A program made the translations under genes and the position numbers. Below are positions 9,611 to 18,616 of a stretch of DNA of 64,000 nt, piece by piece (positions within the stretch are counted from its first letter, which is position 1; each line of letters begins with the position of its first letter). The DNA comes from Phocaeicola plebeius (GTDB taxonomy: Bacteria > Bacteroidota > Bacteroidia > Bacteroidales > Bacteroidaceae), in contig SFDG01000001.1 of the NCBI GenBank assembly GCA_004558305.1, positions 85,373 through 149,372 of the forward strand. Direction: 5' to 3'. The notes below the pieces were generated by a model, which was given only the letters and a program-made list of their open reading frames with translations, had not been told where the DNA came from and made no database searches.

Positions 9611-10492
9611 ATGAAAACATTATCGAACGAAAACATCACGATTCAGGTTTCCAGACATGGAGCCGAACTGACCAGTATAGTGGCTGGTGGCAATGAATAT
9701 TTGTGGCAGGCTGATCCTCGCTTCTGGGCTCGCCATTCGCCGGTGCTTTTCCCTTTTGTGGGCCGCGTATGGAACAATACCTACCGCCACAGAGGTAAGG
9801 AATATACCATGGGGCAGCACGGCTTTGCCCGCGACATGGATTTCCAGCTCAGCTATGAGGAGGACAACGCCGTCGTCTATTCGCTGGAGAGTAACGAGCA
9901 GACCCTGGAGAAGTATCCGTTCCGCTTTGTGCTGGAAATCGGATATCGCCTCAAAGGCAAGTGTATCGAGGTCCTGTGGAATGTGCAGAACACTGGCGAC
10001 GAAGTGCTGCCTTTCCAGATTGGTGCCCATCCGGCCTTCTATTACCGGGATTTCGATCCGATGAGCGATGACCGTGGCTATTTGGATTTCGGCAAGGATC
10101 ACCGTCGGCTGGAATACATCTGCCCCGTGGAAAAAGGGTGCGTGTCTCCCCAGCTCCACACGTTGGAACTGCCCGATGGGAAGATGGAGGTGACCACTCG
10201 CACGTTTGCCTGCGACACGTATATCTTCGAGAACAGCCAGCTGAAACGCATCGCCCTGCTCGACAAACAGCAGCGTCCTTATCTGGCGCTTTCCTTCCAG
10301 TCACCGCTGGTGGCCGTATGGTCTCCCAGTGCCGCATGTCCGGATGTCCCCTTTATCTGTCTGGAACCGTGGTATGGACGTTGCGACCAGGTAGGGTACA
10401 CCGGTCGTCTGGACAAGCGCGAATGGATGCAGCTGTTGGCTCCGGGCAAGAGCTTCAATGCCAGCTATACCATCGAACTGCTTGATATTTGA
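9611..10492 (+). CDS. aldose 1-epimerase family protein (LacX-like)
   Basis: A 293-residue member of the GalM/LacX aldose-epimerase superfamily, beta-sandwich enzymes that interconvert sugar anomers. Features are GAELTSIVAGGNEYLWQADP near the N-terminus, FPFVGRVWNNTYRH, GQHGFARDMDF with the acid-base type His, and IGAHPAFYYRDF. There is no signal peptide, so it is cytoplasmic. I start at the ATG at 9611 (MKTLSNEN). The reading frame is open from 9512, but that part overlaps truA. Sub-family members are often annotated as LacX or glucose-6-phosphate epimerase-like; the sugar substrate is not decided by sequence. Confidence 0.87.
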   Translation: MKTLSNENITIQVSRHGAELTSIVAGGNEYLWQADPRFWARHSPVLFPFVGRVWNNTYRHRGKEYTMGQHGFARDMDFQLSYEEDNAVVYSLESNEQTLEKYPFRFVLEIGYRLKGKCIEVLWNVQNTGDEVLPFQIGAHPAFYYRDFDPMSDDRGYLDFGKDHRRLEYICPVEKGCVSPQLHTLELPDGKMEVTTRTFACDTYIFENSQLKRIALLDKQQRPYLALSFQSPLVAVWSPSAACPDVPFICLEPWYGRCDQVGYTGRLDKREWMQLLAPGKSFNASYTIELLDI

Positions 10493-10496
10493 TGAC

Positions 10497-10516
10497 AAAA
10501 AAACGGGGCAACCCTG
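10497..10516 (-). terminator. intrinsic terminator of the AraC regulator gene
   Basis: On the minus strand CAGGG-TTG-CCCCG (10516-10504, 5-bp stem with one G-T pair) is followed directly by seven T residues (10503-10497). It starts right after the stop codon of the AraC-type gene and lies between two convergent genes. Confidence 0.6.
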
Positions 10517-11395
10517 TCAGAACTTCATGGGCGAACAGCCCACCGCCTCCTTGAAATACTTGCCGAAGAACGACGGATTGGGAAAATTCAGCTGGTCGGC
10601 AATCTCCTTTACCGTGTAATTGCCCGTGCGGAGCAAAGCCTTGGCTTCCAGAATGACATATCCCTTGATGAGGTCCGACGGATAGCGCCCGCTGTATTCC
10701 CGGATGGCCTTTCCCAGGTATTTCGGCGTGAGACAGAGCTGGTCGGCATAGAAGGTCAGCTCGCGGTGCGTCCGGTAGTGTTGGCGCACCAGTTTCAGGA
10801 AGCGATGGAAAATCTCCTCGTAGCGATGTTGCGCACCGGGGGGAGGGGTGGTGATGCATTGTGCCGTCAGGCCGGCCATGACTTTCAGACAGCCTTGCAA
10901 CGCCTCCTTCCGGTAGCGGAACTCCTCCTGCTGCATCAGCTCCTTCAGCAGCCGGTAAGTCTGTTCGTACTTTTCGGCATAATAGGGACTGAGCGACACC
11001 TTGATTGGTTCGGCCAGGATTCGGTTGAGGAAGAACTTCACGAAATCCAGGTCGAAGAGGGTAGGGTCACCGTCGTTCGCAAAGAAGATGGCAATGAGCC
11101 GGCAGTCGTCGCTCATGCTGAAACTGTCCACAATCGAGTCGGTCATGAACGAGATGAACTCCCCTTCCCGCAGTTCGTAGTCAATCAGGTTCACGCGGAT
11201 GCACATGCTGCCCCTACGGCAAAACAGCGAACTGGAGAATTTCATCTTGGCCGGCAGGACGCGCCGGCTGTCGGCAGCTGCCGGTGTCCTGTTTTCTTTC
11301 CCCAAATTATCGTACAGCCGCATCTGGTTGCCGAATACCACCCGTTCGTTCACATCGGGCATCATTGAAAAGAGATAGTCGATGATTCTGTCCAT
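10517..11395 (-). CDS. AraC family transcriptional regulator
   Basis: A 292-residue regulator. The last 100 residues form the AraC double helix-turn-helix: ADQLCLTPKYLGKAIREYSG (first HTH) and VKEIADQLNFPNPSFFGKYFKEAVGCSP (second HTH, with the conserved F-F-G-K-Y-F-K block). The N-terminal 180 residues form the cupin-like sensor domain common in Bacteroidetes. The ATG at 11393-11395 (MDRIIDYLF) is preferred over an upstream in-frame ATG at 11530 because the extension reads as A+T-rich leader. It is divergent from the RND efflux operon starting at 11796, which makes that operon the natural candidate target. The intervening 400 bp contain repeats. Confidence 0.9.
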   Translation of the reverse strand: MDRIIDYLFSMMPDVNERVVFGNQMRLYDNLGKENRTPAAADSRRVLPAKMKFSSSLFCRRGSMCIRVNLIDYELREGEFISFMTDSIVDSFSMSDDCRLIAIFFANDGDPTLFDLDFVKFFLNRILAEPIKVSLSPYYAEKYEQTYRLLKELMQQEEFRYRKEALQGCLKVMAGLTAQCITTPPPGAQHRYEEIFHRFLKLVRQHYRTHRELTFYADQLCLTPKYLGKAIREYSGRYPSDLIKGYVILEAKALLRTGNYTVKEIADQLNFPNPSFFGKYFKEAVGCSPMKF

Positions 11396-11795
11396 AATTA
11401 CGCATATTTTTCTGTAAAGGTAGGTCTTTTTTCTGAAATAAAGTCCCATTTTTCTTCTTTCTTGTTCAATTAGGGGAATTTGGGACAGACGAAGTGCAAA
11501 ATGTGTCATTTCTATCCTCAGAAATATCACGAACTTTGCAACCGGAATAACAGGGGGAGACGGTCTGAAAATCGTTTCTCCGCTTTCCTTTTTCCTGTCA
11601 TTTCGAACGAAGTGAGAAATCTGTTAGCGCAAAGTGGATGTATTCAGATACTTCACTGCGTTCAGTATGACAATTGGACAGGTGGCACAAGGTTCTCGGA
11701 CAGGCTCACCCTGGGGAAAGACGAGGGTGTATCAAAATCCAGGATGCCTACCCAATTGTCATGTGTGGATAATTATAGTAAAAACCCTATATAAA
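11396..11795. other. 400-bp gap between AraC gene and RND operon, repeat-bearing
   Basis: No convincing gene. It holds a 27-bp imperfect inverted repeat (11597-11623 with 11645-11671), the sequence AAGGTTCTCGGACAG (11689-11703) that recurs exactly at 44287-44301, and GAGGGTGTATCAAAA (11723-11737), which recurs near 42.1 kb and 56.2 kb. The efflux-operon promoter should lie near the 3' end, but I see no clean TAnnTTTG box. Confidence 0.6.
11597..11671. repeat. palindromic intergenic repeat (GTCATTyyGAACGAAGTGA type)
   Basis: GTCATTTCGAACGAAGTGA begins the left arm (11597-11623) and the right arm (11645-11671) is its imperfect reverse complement ending CAGTATGAC. Related palindromes occur at 17375, 26697 and 39671. 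This is a REP-like family of non-coding repeats, common in Bacteroidetes. Confidence 0.7.
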
Positions 11796-12854
11796 ATGAA
11801 TACAATGAAACAGAAATGGATGACCATCCCGATGGCGGTATGCCTGCTGTCAGCCTGTGGAAGCGGCGAAGACACCCGTCAGCCGCTGCACAGCGTGACC
11901 ACCATCGAGGCCGGTAATGCCAGCCGGCAGATAGTGAAAACCTTCTCCGGCATCGTGAAGGAGAAAGCCGAAGTGAGTCTGGGATTCCGCACCGGCGGTC
12001 AGATTGAGAAAATCCACGTGAAAGAAGGACAGCGCATCCGCAGCGGTCAGTTGCTGGCGCAGCTCGACGCTGCCGACTACCAGTTGGCACTGGATGCTTC
12101 CGAAGCCCGCTTCGTGCAGCAGCGCGACGAACTGGAGCGCCTGAAGCAGCTGAAGGCATCCAAGAGCATCTCGGCCAACGATTATGAAAAGGCCGAGTCG
12201 GGATTCAAACAGACGGAGGTGGAACTGAAATCCAACCGTAACCAGCTGAAGTACACTCGTCTTGCTGCCCCCGCCGACGGCTACGTGCAAAGTGTGAATA
12301 AGGAGGAGGCCGAAATGGTCAATGCCGGTACTCCCGTTTTCCAGCTGCTGATTGACGGACCGATGGAAATCGAGGTGGCCCTGCCTGAGGAAGTTTGCCG
12401 TCAGCGCGACCGCATCGCCTCCATCCGCTGCAAGGCAGCCGGGCGGGAAGTGCCTGTCCGCCTGCTCAACATACTGCCCAAGGCGGATGCCGTACAGCTC
12501 TACAAGGCCCTGCTGCTCATTGAAGACCGGGAGGCCGGCTTGCCGGCCGGCATGAATGTCGAAGTGGATTTCCACCTGCAGAGCGCAAGTGCCGAAGGGA
12601 CGCTTGCTTTGCCTGTCGGAGCCGTGTTCCATGCCGAAGGCAAGGATTATGTATGGGTGGTGGGCACTGATTCTACGGTGACGCGCCGCGAGGTGGGCAT
12701 CGGCAGCATCGACGGTGACGGCAACCTGGTGATTGCCGCCGGACTGACCGGTGAAGAAAAAATTGTCAAGGCGGGGGTGCATGCTCTTACCGAAGGCGAG
12801 AAAGTGAAGGTGCTGCCCCGTCCGGCTAAAACCAATGTGGGAGGACTTCTGTAA
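11796..12854 (+). CDS. RND efflux periplasmic adaptor (membrane fusion) lipoprotein
   Basis: A 352-residue HlyD/AcrA-type adaptor linking an inner-membrane RND pump to an outer-membrane channel. It has a lipobox LLSAC with Cys21, a barrel-sandwich lipoyl half (VSLGFRTGGQIEKIHVKEGQ), a helical hairpin about residues 95-150 (QRDELERLKQLKASKSISANDYEKAE), the second lipoyl half (TRLAAPADGYVQ), and a C-terminal beta-barrel and membrane-proximal part. I use the ATG at 11796; an ATG three codons later is equally possible. Its stop overlaps the pump's ATG by one base (TAATG), so translation is coupled. Confidence 0.93.
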   Translation: MNTMKQKWMTIPMAVCLLSACGSGEDTRQPLHSVTTIEAGNASRQIVKTFSGIVKEKAEVSLGFRTGGQIEKIHVKEGQRIRSGQLLAQLDAADYQLALDASEARFVQQRDELERLKQLKASKSISANDYEKAESGFKQTEVELKSNRNQLKYTRLAAPADGYVQSVNKEEAEMVNAGTPVFQLLIDGPMEIEVALPEEVCRQRDRIASIRCKAAGREVPVRLLNILPKADAVQLYKALLLIEDREAGLPAGMNVEVDFHLQSASAEGTLALPVGAVFHAEGKDYVWVVGTDSTVTRREVGIGSIDGDGNLVIAAGLTGEEKIVKAGVHALTEGEKVKVLPRPAKTNVGGLL

Positions 12855-15800
12855 TGTGGGTGGAGCGGTTGACTCAATTTTTCCTGCGGCGTCCCACGTT
12901 GTTCTGGAGTGTTCTCGTAGGAATTGTGCTGGCAGGTATCATCGCCTTTGTGCAGATGCCGAAGCTGGAAGACCCGGCTGTCAGCGTGAAGCAGGCGCAG
13001 GTCGTGGCCGTGTACCAGGGGGCCACTGCCCATGAGGTGGAGCTGAAGGTGGCCAAGGTCATCGAAGACCAGCTCCGTACCCTGCCCGATGTGAAGGAAC
13101 TTCGCACCGAGTGCCAGAACGGCATGGCGATGATCACCGTGGAGTTTCTGGAAACGGTGCTGAGCGAACACCTGGAGCAGCACTTCGACTTGCTGCGCCG
13201 GAAGATTAACGACGTGAAGTCTCAGTTGCCCAGCGGCTGCATGGATCCCATCGTCGTCGATGACATGATGGATGTGTACGGCATCTTCTATGCCCTCATC
13301 TCCGATGGCTATACGTATCCTGAAATGGACCGTTACGCCCAGTACATCCGCAACCACCTGCTCAAGGTGAAAGGCGTGAAGCGTGTCAACATCGTCGGGG
13401 TGCGGACTGAGGAGATACAGGTCATTCTCTCGAAGGAGAAGCTGGCCCGCAACGGCATCGTCCCCACGCAGATCATGATGCAGCTGCAGAACCACGGCAA
13501 GGTGGCTGATGTCGGCAAGTACGCAGACGATGGACAGCGCATCCAGCTGCGTGTCAGTGAAGGTATTGACAATGAAGAGGATATCCGTGACCTGCTCATC
13601 AAGGCCACCAACGGACGGCAGGTGCGCATCGGCGACATGGCGGAGGTGCGCCGCACGTACAAGGAACCGCAGACCGGTGGCTTCTTCGTCGACGGCAAGC
13701 CTGCACTGGCCCTCTGCATCGCCCTGCAGGAGGGCGTGGTGGTTCCCGATGTCGGCAAGGCGGTCGACGAACAGCTGGCCCGGACCATGGCGAAACTGCC
13801 GGCCGGACTGTCTACCGAAAAGATCTTCTTCCAGCCCGACAAGGTCGACCAGGCCATCAGCACCTTCGTCGTCAACCTTATCGAGTCGGTGCTCATCGTC
13901 ATCCTGGTGCTCATCTTCACCATGGGCTTCCGCAGCGGTGTCATCATCGGTGTGGGACTGATGCTGACCATTGCCGTTTCTTTCCCCATCCTGCTCACCA
14001 TGGGCACTACTCTGCAGCGCATCTCGCTGGGGGCCTTCATCATTGCCATGGGAATGCTGGTAGACAACTCCATCGTCATCATGGACGGCATCCTGGTCGA
14101 CAAGCGGCGCGGACTGGGTCCGAAGACCTACCTCTACCGCATTGGCAAGAATACCGCTATGCCACTGCTTGGAGCCACCATCATTGCCGCCAGTACTTTC
14201 CTCAACTCCTTCCTTTCTCCTGACTCCACCGGAGAGTATTCCCGCGACCTCTTCCTGGTGCTGTGCGTCAGCTTGCTGGCCAGTTGGGTCCTCGCCCTCG
14301 TGCAGGTTCCCATCTGTGCCAAGTCTTGGATGCCGGTCCGCGAGCAGAAGCAGGCGAGCAAGAAGGGCGACGGTATGGACTCACCCGTCCACCGGCTGGT
14401 CCGCCGCGTGCTTGTCTTTCTCATCGGCTGGAAAAAGACGGCCGTAGCCGCAGCCGTGGTGTTGCTGGTCATCTGCATGGCAGGCGGCGGTCATGTGAAG
14501 AACCTGTTCTTCCCCGACTTCGACTACAACCAGTTTGTCATTGAGTACCAGTTGCCCCCGCAGGCCAGTCCCGATCAGGTGCGTAGCGACCTGTTGTCCA
14601 TCACGGCCGAACTGGACAAGAATCCCAAGGTCGACCGCGTGGCCATGAGCATGGGCAATGCCCCTGCCCACTACTGCCTCGTGCGCCCCATGACCAGTGG
14701 CGGCGACACCTACGGTGAACTGATGGTCGACTGCAAGGACTTCAAGACGGTGAAGGAAGTGATGGCCGAAATCCGCCCGCAGCTGCGTCAGGCCTATCCC
14801 GATGCCTATATCCGTTTCCGCAACTACAACTTTTCCATTTCTACTTCCCATCCGGTGGAAGTGCAGTTCCGAGGGCCCGACCCTGCCGTCCTGCGCCACT
14901 TGGCCGAACAGGCAGAAGCCATCATGCGTGAGTGTCCCTATGCCGACCGCTATTCGGTGCAGAACAACTGGCGGCCCGTGAGTAAGTCTCTTGTGGCCGA
15001 CTTCGCCCAGAAGAACGCCCTGCGTTCCGGTATCAGCCGCGGCAATGTGGCCGACGCTTTGCTGGCCGCTACAGACGGACTGCCCATCGGTGTGGTGAAC
15101 GACAACGACAAGATGCTGGTGGTCAACCTGCTGGTCCGCAATGAAGACGGCTCGCGCATCACGGATCTGAACGATATCCCTGTATGGAGCATGATGAACT
15201 TCACGCTCGACGGTGAGGATGTGGCAGGCCTGATGAGCGGCAGCACGACATCCGACGACCTGCAGGACAACATGTTCCGCAGTGTTCCCCTGAACTCGGT
15301 GACCAGCGAGATAGAACCCCGCTGGGAGGAGTCGTATGTCTACCGCGTCAACGGCGAACGGACCATAGAGGCAGAGTGCGACCCCAATACGACGCTGTTC
15401 CATGGCACGGCTGCCAAGGTGGTGGCTGAAATCAAGGACCAGATTGAGCGCATCCCCTTGCCCGACGGCTATACGATGCAGTGGGCAGGCGAGACCAAGG
15501 TGCAGGGCGACTCTACCGACAATATCCTGCGCTATATGCCGCTGACCATGTTCATCGTGCTCGGCATCCTGCTCCTGCTGTTCAACAACTGGAAGGAAGT
15601 CATCCTGATTATTTCCTGCCTGCCTTTCGTATTCGTCGGCATTATCCCCAGCCTGCTGGTCTTCCGCCAGCCGTTCACGTTCATGGCCATCATCGGTGTC
15701 ATGGGGCTGATTGGTATGATGACGAAAAACGCCATTGTGCTGGTGGACGAGATCAACCGCCTCTACAAGGAGGAGCGGCGCTCGGCGTTCGACAGTGTGG

Positions 15801-16006
15801 TGACGGCCACGGTCAGCCGTGTGCGGCCGGTCATCATGGCTTCGCTGACCACCATCCTGGGTATGGCTCCCTTGCTGGGCGACCCCATGTATGGATCGAT
15901 GGCCATCACCATCATGGCCGGACTGACCATGGGTACGTTGATTACCCTGGTCTTCTTGCCGGTTGTCTATTCAACCCTGTTCCATGTGAAAGTGGAGAAC
16001 CCTTAA
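12854..16006 (+). CDS. RND family efflux pump permease (AcrB-like)
   Basis: A 1050-residue inner-membrane proton-driven RND transporter. The pattern is one N-terminal TM (FFLRRPTLFWSVLVGIVLAGI), a large periplasmic porter loop, a membrane block at about residues 335-540 containing GMLVDNSIVIMDGI, then a second half with the same order (TM near 540-560, porter loop, TM block 870-1040 with IGLIGMMTKNAIVLVDEI). The two GxxxDN/KNAIVLVDE segments are the usual TM4/TM10-flanking signatures. It is translationally coupled to the adaptor and 13 nt from the TolC gene. Substrates (drugs, bile salts, metabolites) are not readable from sequence, and the local AraC gene suggests inducible expression. Confidence 0.95.
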   Translation: MWVERLTQFFLRRPTLFWSVLVGIVLAGIIAFVQMPKLEDPAVSVKQAQVVAVYQGATAHEVELKVAKVIEDQLRTLPDVKELRTECQNGMAMITVEFLETVLSEHLEQHFDLLRRKINDVKSQLPSGCMDPIVVDDMMDVYGIFYALISDGYTYPEMDRYAQYIRNHLLKVKGVKRVNIVGVRTEEIQVILSKEKLARNGIVPTQIMMQLQNHGKVADVGKYADDGQRIQLRVSEGIDNEEDIRDLLIKATNGRQVRIGDMAEVRRTYKEPQTGGFFVDGKPALALCIALQEGVVVPDVGKAVDEQLARTMAKLPAGLSTEKIFFQPDKVDQAISTFVVNLIESVLIVILVLIFTMGFRSGVIIGVGLMLTIAVSFPILLTMGTTLQRISLGAFIIAMGMLVDNSIVIMDGILVDKRRGLGPKTYLYRIGKNTAMPLLGATIIAASTFLNSFLSPDSTGEYSRDLFLVLCVSLLASWVLALVQVPICAKSWMPVREQKQASKKGDGMDSPVHRLVRRVLVFLIGWKKTAVAAAVVLLVICMAGGGHVKNLFFPDFDYNQFVIEYQLPPQASPDQVRSDLLSITAELDKNPKVDRVAMSMGNAPAHYCLVRPMTSGGDTYGELMVDCKDFKTVKEVMAEIRPQLRQAYPDAYIRFRNYNFSISTSHPVEVQFRGPDPAVLRHLAEQAEAIMRECPYADRYSVQNNWRPVSKSLVADFAQKNALRSGISRGNVADALLAATDGLPIGVVNDNDKMLVVNLLVRNEDGSRITDLNDIPVWSMMNFTLDGEDVAGLMSGSTTSDDLQDNMFRSVPLNSVTSEIEPRWEESYVYRVNGERTIEAECDPNTTLFHGTAAKVVAEIKDQIERIPLPDGYTMQWAGETKVQGDSTDNILRYMPLTMFIVLGILLLLFNNWKEVILIISCLPFVFVGIIPSLLVFRQPFTFMAIIGVMGLIGMMTKNAIVLVDEINRLYKEERRSAFDSVVTATVSRVRPVIMASLTTILGMAPLLGDPMYGSMAITIMAGLTMGTLITLVFLPVVYSTLFHVKVENP

Positions 16007-16019
16007 AAACAAAGAAACC

Positions 16020-17324
16020 ATGAACAAGATACTGATGATATCCCTTTGGGCACTGGTCTCGGCAACCGGTGCCACCGCTCAGACCGAACTCCGGCTGACG
16101 CGCGAAGAATGCCGACAAATGGCTTTGGCCCACGACGAACGGCTGCGCCAGGAGCAGAACCGCCTGACGGCAGCCGGACTGGATCGACAGATTGCCCGTA
16201 CGAAATACCTCCCTCAACTGGACGGTAGCCTGATTGGCTTGTCCAGTACGGATATGGATATGGGAGAGATGACCATGCAGATGCGGGGAGTCTATGATGC
16301 AGGCCTCTCGCTGCAGCAGCCCCTCTATGCCGGCGGACAGATTATGGCGGCCAACCGCTTGGCCCGCATCGGCGTGGAGAGTGCCCAGGAGCAGGTGCGG
16401 AAGACCCGTATGGAGGTCATTGCCGATGCCGACAATTCCTATTTCACCCTGTTGGCTGTCCGCGAGAAGGTGAAGATGCTGCAGGCTTACCGCCAGCAGA
16501 TGGAGGCCCTCTACCGCCAGGTGGAGGCCAACGTGACGGCAGAGATGGCGACGCAGAACGAGCTGCTCCGCATTACGGCCAAACGCAGTGAGATTGACTA
16601 CCAGTTCCAGAAGGCCGTTAACGGCGAGAACCTGTGCCGGATGTCACTGTGCCAGGCTTTGGGCATCGACCTGCAGACCCCTGTCGTGGTATGCGATTCG
16701 GTATTGACGGCCACTCCTCCCGAAGGACTCGACGAGAGCATCGATGCGCGTCCCGAACTGGCCTTGCTGTTCAAGCAGGTAGAAGCCAAGCAGCAGCAGG
16801 TCAAGATGGAACGCGCAGGCTATCTGCCCACTGTCGGCCTGGGGCTGGGCTATTCCTATTATGGCAACATCAAGACCAAGGGGCAGGTGGTACTGGAAGA
16901 CGGGAGCGTTGTTCCCTTTACCAAGACCACGAAAGACGGGATGGCTTTTGCTATGCTGTCTGTGAACATTCCCTTGTGGCACTGGGGGGCGAACCTGAAG
17001 AAGGTGAAGGTGGCGAAACTGGAACTGGACAATGCCCGTCTGGATCTGCAGCGCAACACCCAGCTGATGGGTATTGAGGCGCGTCAGGCCGTACAGAACC
17101 TGACGGACGGTTACCGCATGGTGCAGACAGCGCGCGACGGACGTTCCCAGGCCGACGAGAACCTGCGCGTCATGCAGCAGCAGTACGACCATGGCCTGTG
17201 TACCCTCACCGACTTGCTCGACGCACAGACGCAGTGGCAGCAGGCCCGCAGCAATCATATTGAGGCCGAAACCCAGTACAAGATTTACGAAACCGAGTAC
17301 CTGCGTGTGACGGGACGGCTGTAG
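16020..17324 (+). CDS. TolC family outer-membrane efflux channel
   Basis: A 434-residue TolC-type protein: signal peptide at residues 1-20 (ISLWALVSATGATAQ), then two structural repeats each with long coiled helices (LTREECRQMALAHDERLRQEQNRL; AKLELDNARLDLQRNTQLMGIEARQAVQNL). LTDLLDAQTQWQQARSNHIEAETQY near the C-terminus is the second-repeat hallmark. It completes a tripartite pump with the adaptor and permease upstream. No dedicated promoter is visible in the 13-nt gap. The stop TAG at 17322-17324 sits in the loop of a 10-bp inverted repeat (17304-17313 with 17330-17339). Confidence 0.94.
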   Translation: MNKILMISLWALVSATGATAQTELRLTREECRQMALAHDERLRQEQNRLTAAGLDRQIARTKYLPQLDGSLIGLSSTDMDMGEMTMQMRGVYDAGLSLQQPLYAGGQIMAANRLARIGVESAQEQVRKTRMEVIADADNSYFTLLAVREKVKMLQAYRQQMEALYRQVEANVTAEMATQNELLRITAKRSEIDYQFQKAVNGENLCRMSLCQALGIDLQTPVVVCDSVLTATPPEGLDESIDARPELALLFKQVEAKQQQVKMERAGYLPTVGLGLGYSYYGNIKTKGQVVLEDGSVVPFTKTTKDGMAFAMLSVNIPLWHWGANLKKVKVAKLELDNARLDLQRNTQLMGIEARQAVQNLTDGYRMVQTARDGRSQADENLRVMQQQYDHGLCTLTDLLDAQTQWQQARSNHIEAETQYKIYETEYLRVTGRL

Positions 17325-17347
17325 TGCCACCGTCACACGTCGTGTGA
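17304..17347. repeat. three alternating CGTGTGA/TCACACG arms around the tolC-type stop codon
   Basis: CGTGTGACGG (17304-17313) pairs perfectly with CCGTCACACG (17330-17339), with the stop codon TAG in the loop. The same TCACACG also pairs with CGTGTGA at 17341-17347, so two mutually exclusive hairpins are possible. There is no T-run, so this is not a standard terminator. Confidence 0.6.
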
Positions 17348-17364
17348 AACGATTCTATAATGAC
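17333..17364 (-). repeat. 32-nt dispersed repeat, copy A
   Basis: Read on the minus strand, this begins GTCATTATAGAATCGTTTC and ends in ACACGACGTGTGA. It matches copy B at 39579-39610 at 30 of 32 positions by direct comparison, and copy C at 42164-42195 more loosely. The palindromic end TCACACG/CGTGTGA is part of the unit. Confidence 0.7.
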
Positions 17365-17708
17365 ATGTGACACTTGTCATTGGTAACGAAGTGAAGGATC
17401 TGTAAACATACACTGACGCTTTACAGATTGGCTTTCCCCTTCGGGCCGCCGAACGTTGTTTCTTCACTTCGTTCCCTTTGATTTGCATTGTTTTGGAATA
17501 CGGCTGAAAGTATTTAATTGGGTGGTTTGGAAGAAACAGGTCAGCTAACTGTACAGGTAACCCATGCTTGGTCTGGATAATATCTATATTCGGTTGGGAA
17601 CGTCATGCCAACGGTTATAGGACACCACGAACAACAGTGCAAGTGAGGGATGGAAAAGGTATCTGCTGATGTCCTGACAGTGATGCTTCTATACTTCTGA
17701 TGGTACTT

Positions 17709-17803
17709 GCTGATATCTTTTGCCCGCTCTCAAAAGTTCCTCTGCCAGCTACCAAAAGTTCCTTTGCACGCTGTCAAAAACTCATCTGCTTGCTATCAAC
17801 CCC
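17709..17803 (+). repeat. 22-bp tandem repeat, about 3.5 full units plus a degenerate edge
   Basis: Units begin with GCT at 17726, 17748, 17770 and 17792, exactly 22 bp apart, with the shared core GCTnyCAAAAgTTCCTyTGC. The unit at 17770 is diverged, the one at 17792 is partial, and a more degenerate copy precedes at 17709. There are no unique spacers, so this is not a CRISPR array. Confidence 0.7.
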
Positions 17804-18019
17804 TTTTTTGTTATCGATACTCCCATGGCTGTCCGGGAATCATCTTGCTGCCTCCCTTTGGCTCTTTCATCCTGGAAAGCAGATGCTTCCTTGCGTTCAG
17901 CAGCATGACAATTAGCTCCAGGCATAACGAGGTTGTTGTTCGTGGTAGGCTTCGTAAGTGCTTGTGAATTGCTCTGGCGCACCGCCCGCACGAGAACTCC
18001 GGCCGTTGGCTGGGGAGAA

Positions 18020-18568
18020 CTAACAATCTATTCGGGCCGTCTTCAGCAATGTGCCGTCTAACTGATAGACGCACAGCTCTCCGTTTTCGTAGACAGCGAA
18101 AGTGGGGACATTGCCACCTTTCGGAAAGGTGATGGAGCCGGTGTTGCAGACCAGGGTGCCGGCAGCATTCGGTTCGAGCTTCCACAGATGGGTGTGTCCG
18201 TAGAGGAAGGCATCGAAACTACCTTTGGGGAGATTGGCTTCGTTGTAAACATGACCATGCGTGAGGAACAGCCGCTTGCCGTTGTCTACCAGCAGGGCAT
18301 AATCGGCCAGGATGGGGAAGTCCAGCAGCATCTGGTCTACCTCCGAGTCGCAGTTGCCCCGGATGGCGATGATGCGGTCGGACAGGGCATTGAGGCGTTC
18401 TGCAATCCCTTTCGGGTCGAGTCCGTGTGGCAGTCCGTTGCGTGGGCCGTAGTTCAGGATATCGCCCAGCAGGCAGAGCATATCGCAATGTTCGGCGGCG
18501 TAGAAGGCCAGTACCTGCTCCAAGGCAGGGAGTGAGCCGTGAATGTCGGAAACAATCAGGTATTTCAT
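18020..18568 (-). CDS. YfcE/MJ0936-type metallophosphodiesterase
   Basis: A 182-residue calcineurin-like phosphoesterase. Metal-binding motifs in order are SDIHGS (8-13), GDILNYGPRN, RGNCDSEVD, LTHGHVYN and YGHTHLW, the full set for a two-metal centre. YfcE and MJ0936 hydrolyse phosphodiesters in vitro; the physiological substrate is unknown. There is no signal peptide. The gene is monocistronic: the nifJ terminator lies directly upstream and a TATCTTCG promoter-like box (minus strand, 18609-18616) overlaps its edge. The family is clear; the biological role is not. Confidence 0.9.
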   Translation of the reverse strand: MKYLIVSDIHGSLPALEQVLAFYAAEHCDMLCLLGDILNYGPRNGLPHGLDPKGIAERLNALSDRIIAIRGNCDSEVDQMLLDFPILADYALLVDNGKRLFLTHGHVYNEANLPKGSFDAFLYGHTHLWKLEPNAAGTLVCNTGSITFPKGGNVPTFAVYENGELCVYQLDGTLLKTARIDC

Positions 18569-18616
18569 GATGTATAGGTTTAATCGTGGATGTTGATATT
18601 TATGGTGCGAAGATAC

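Larger units (their letters stand above)
17325..18019. other. 695-bp gap without a convincing gene; repeat-rich
   Basis: Short open frames here lack coding character and none has homology I recognise. The gap holds a 32-nt repeat copy (17333-17364), a GTCATTGGTAACGAAGTGAAG palindrome fragment with the CTGTAAA/TTTACAG hairpin (17400-17426), and a 22-bp tandem repeat (17709-17803). The stretch 17500-17700 shows nothing I can name. Confidence 0.6.

Noticed and set aside
17726..17803. CRISPR array
   Set aside because: The units are directly adjacent at 22-bp period with no unique spacers, and no cas genes are present.
17700..17967. Short plus-strand frames in the 22-bp repeat region
   Set aside because: They translate the tandem repeat and lack a promoter or plausible protein features.
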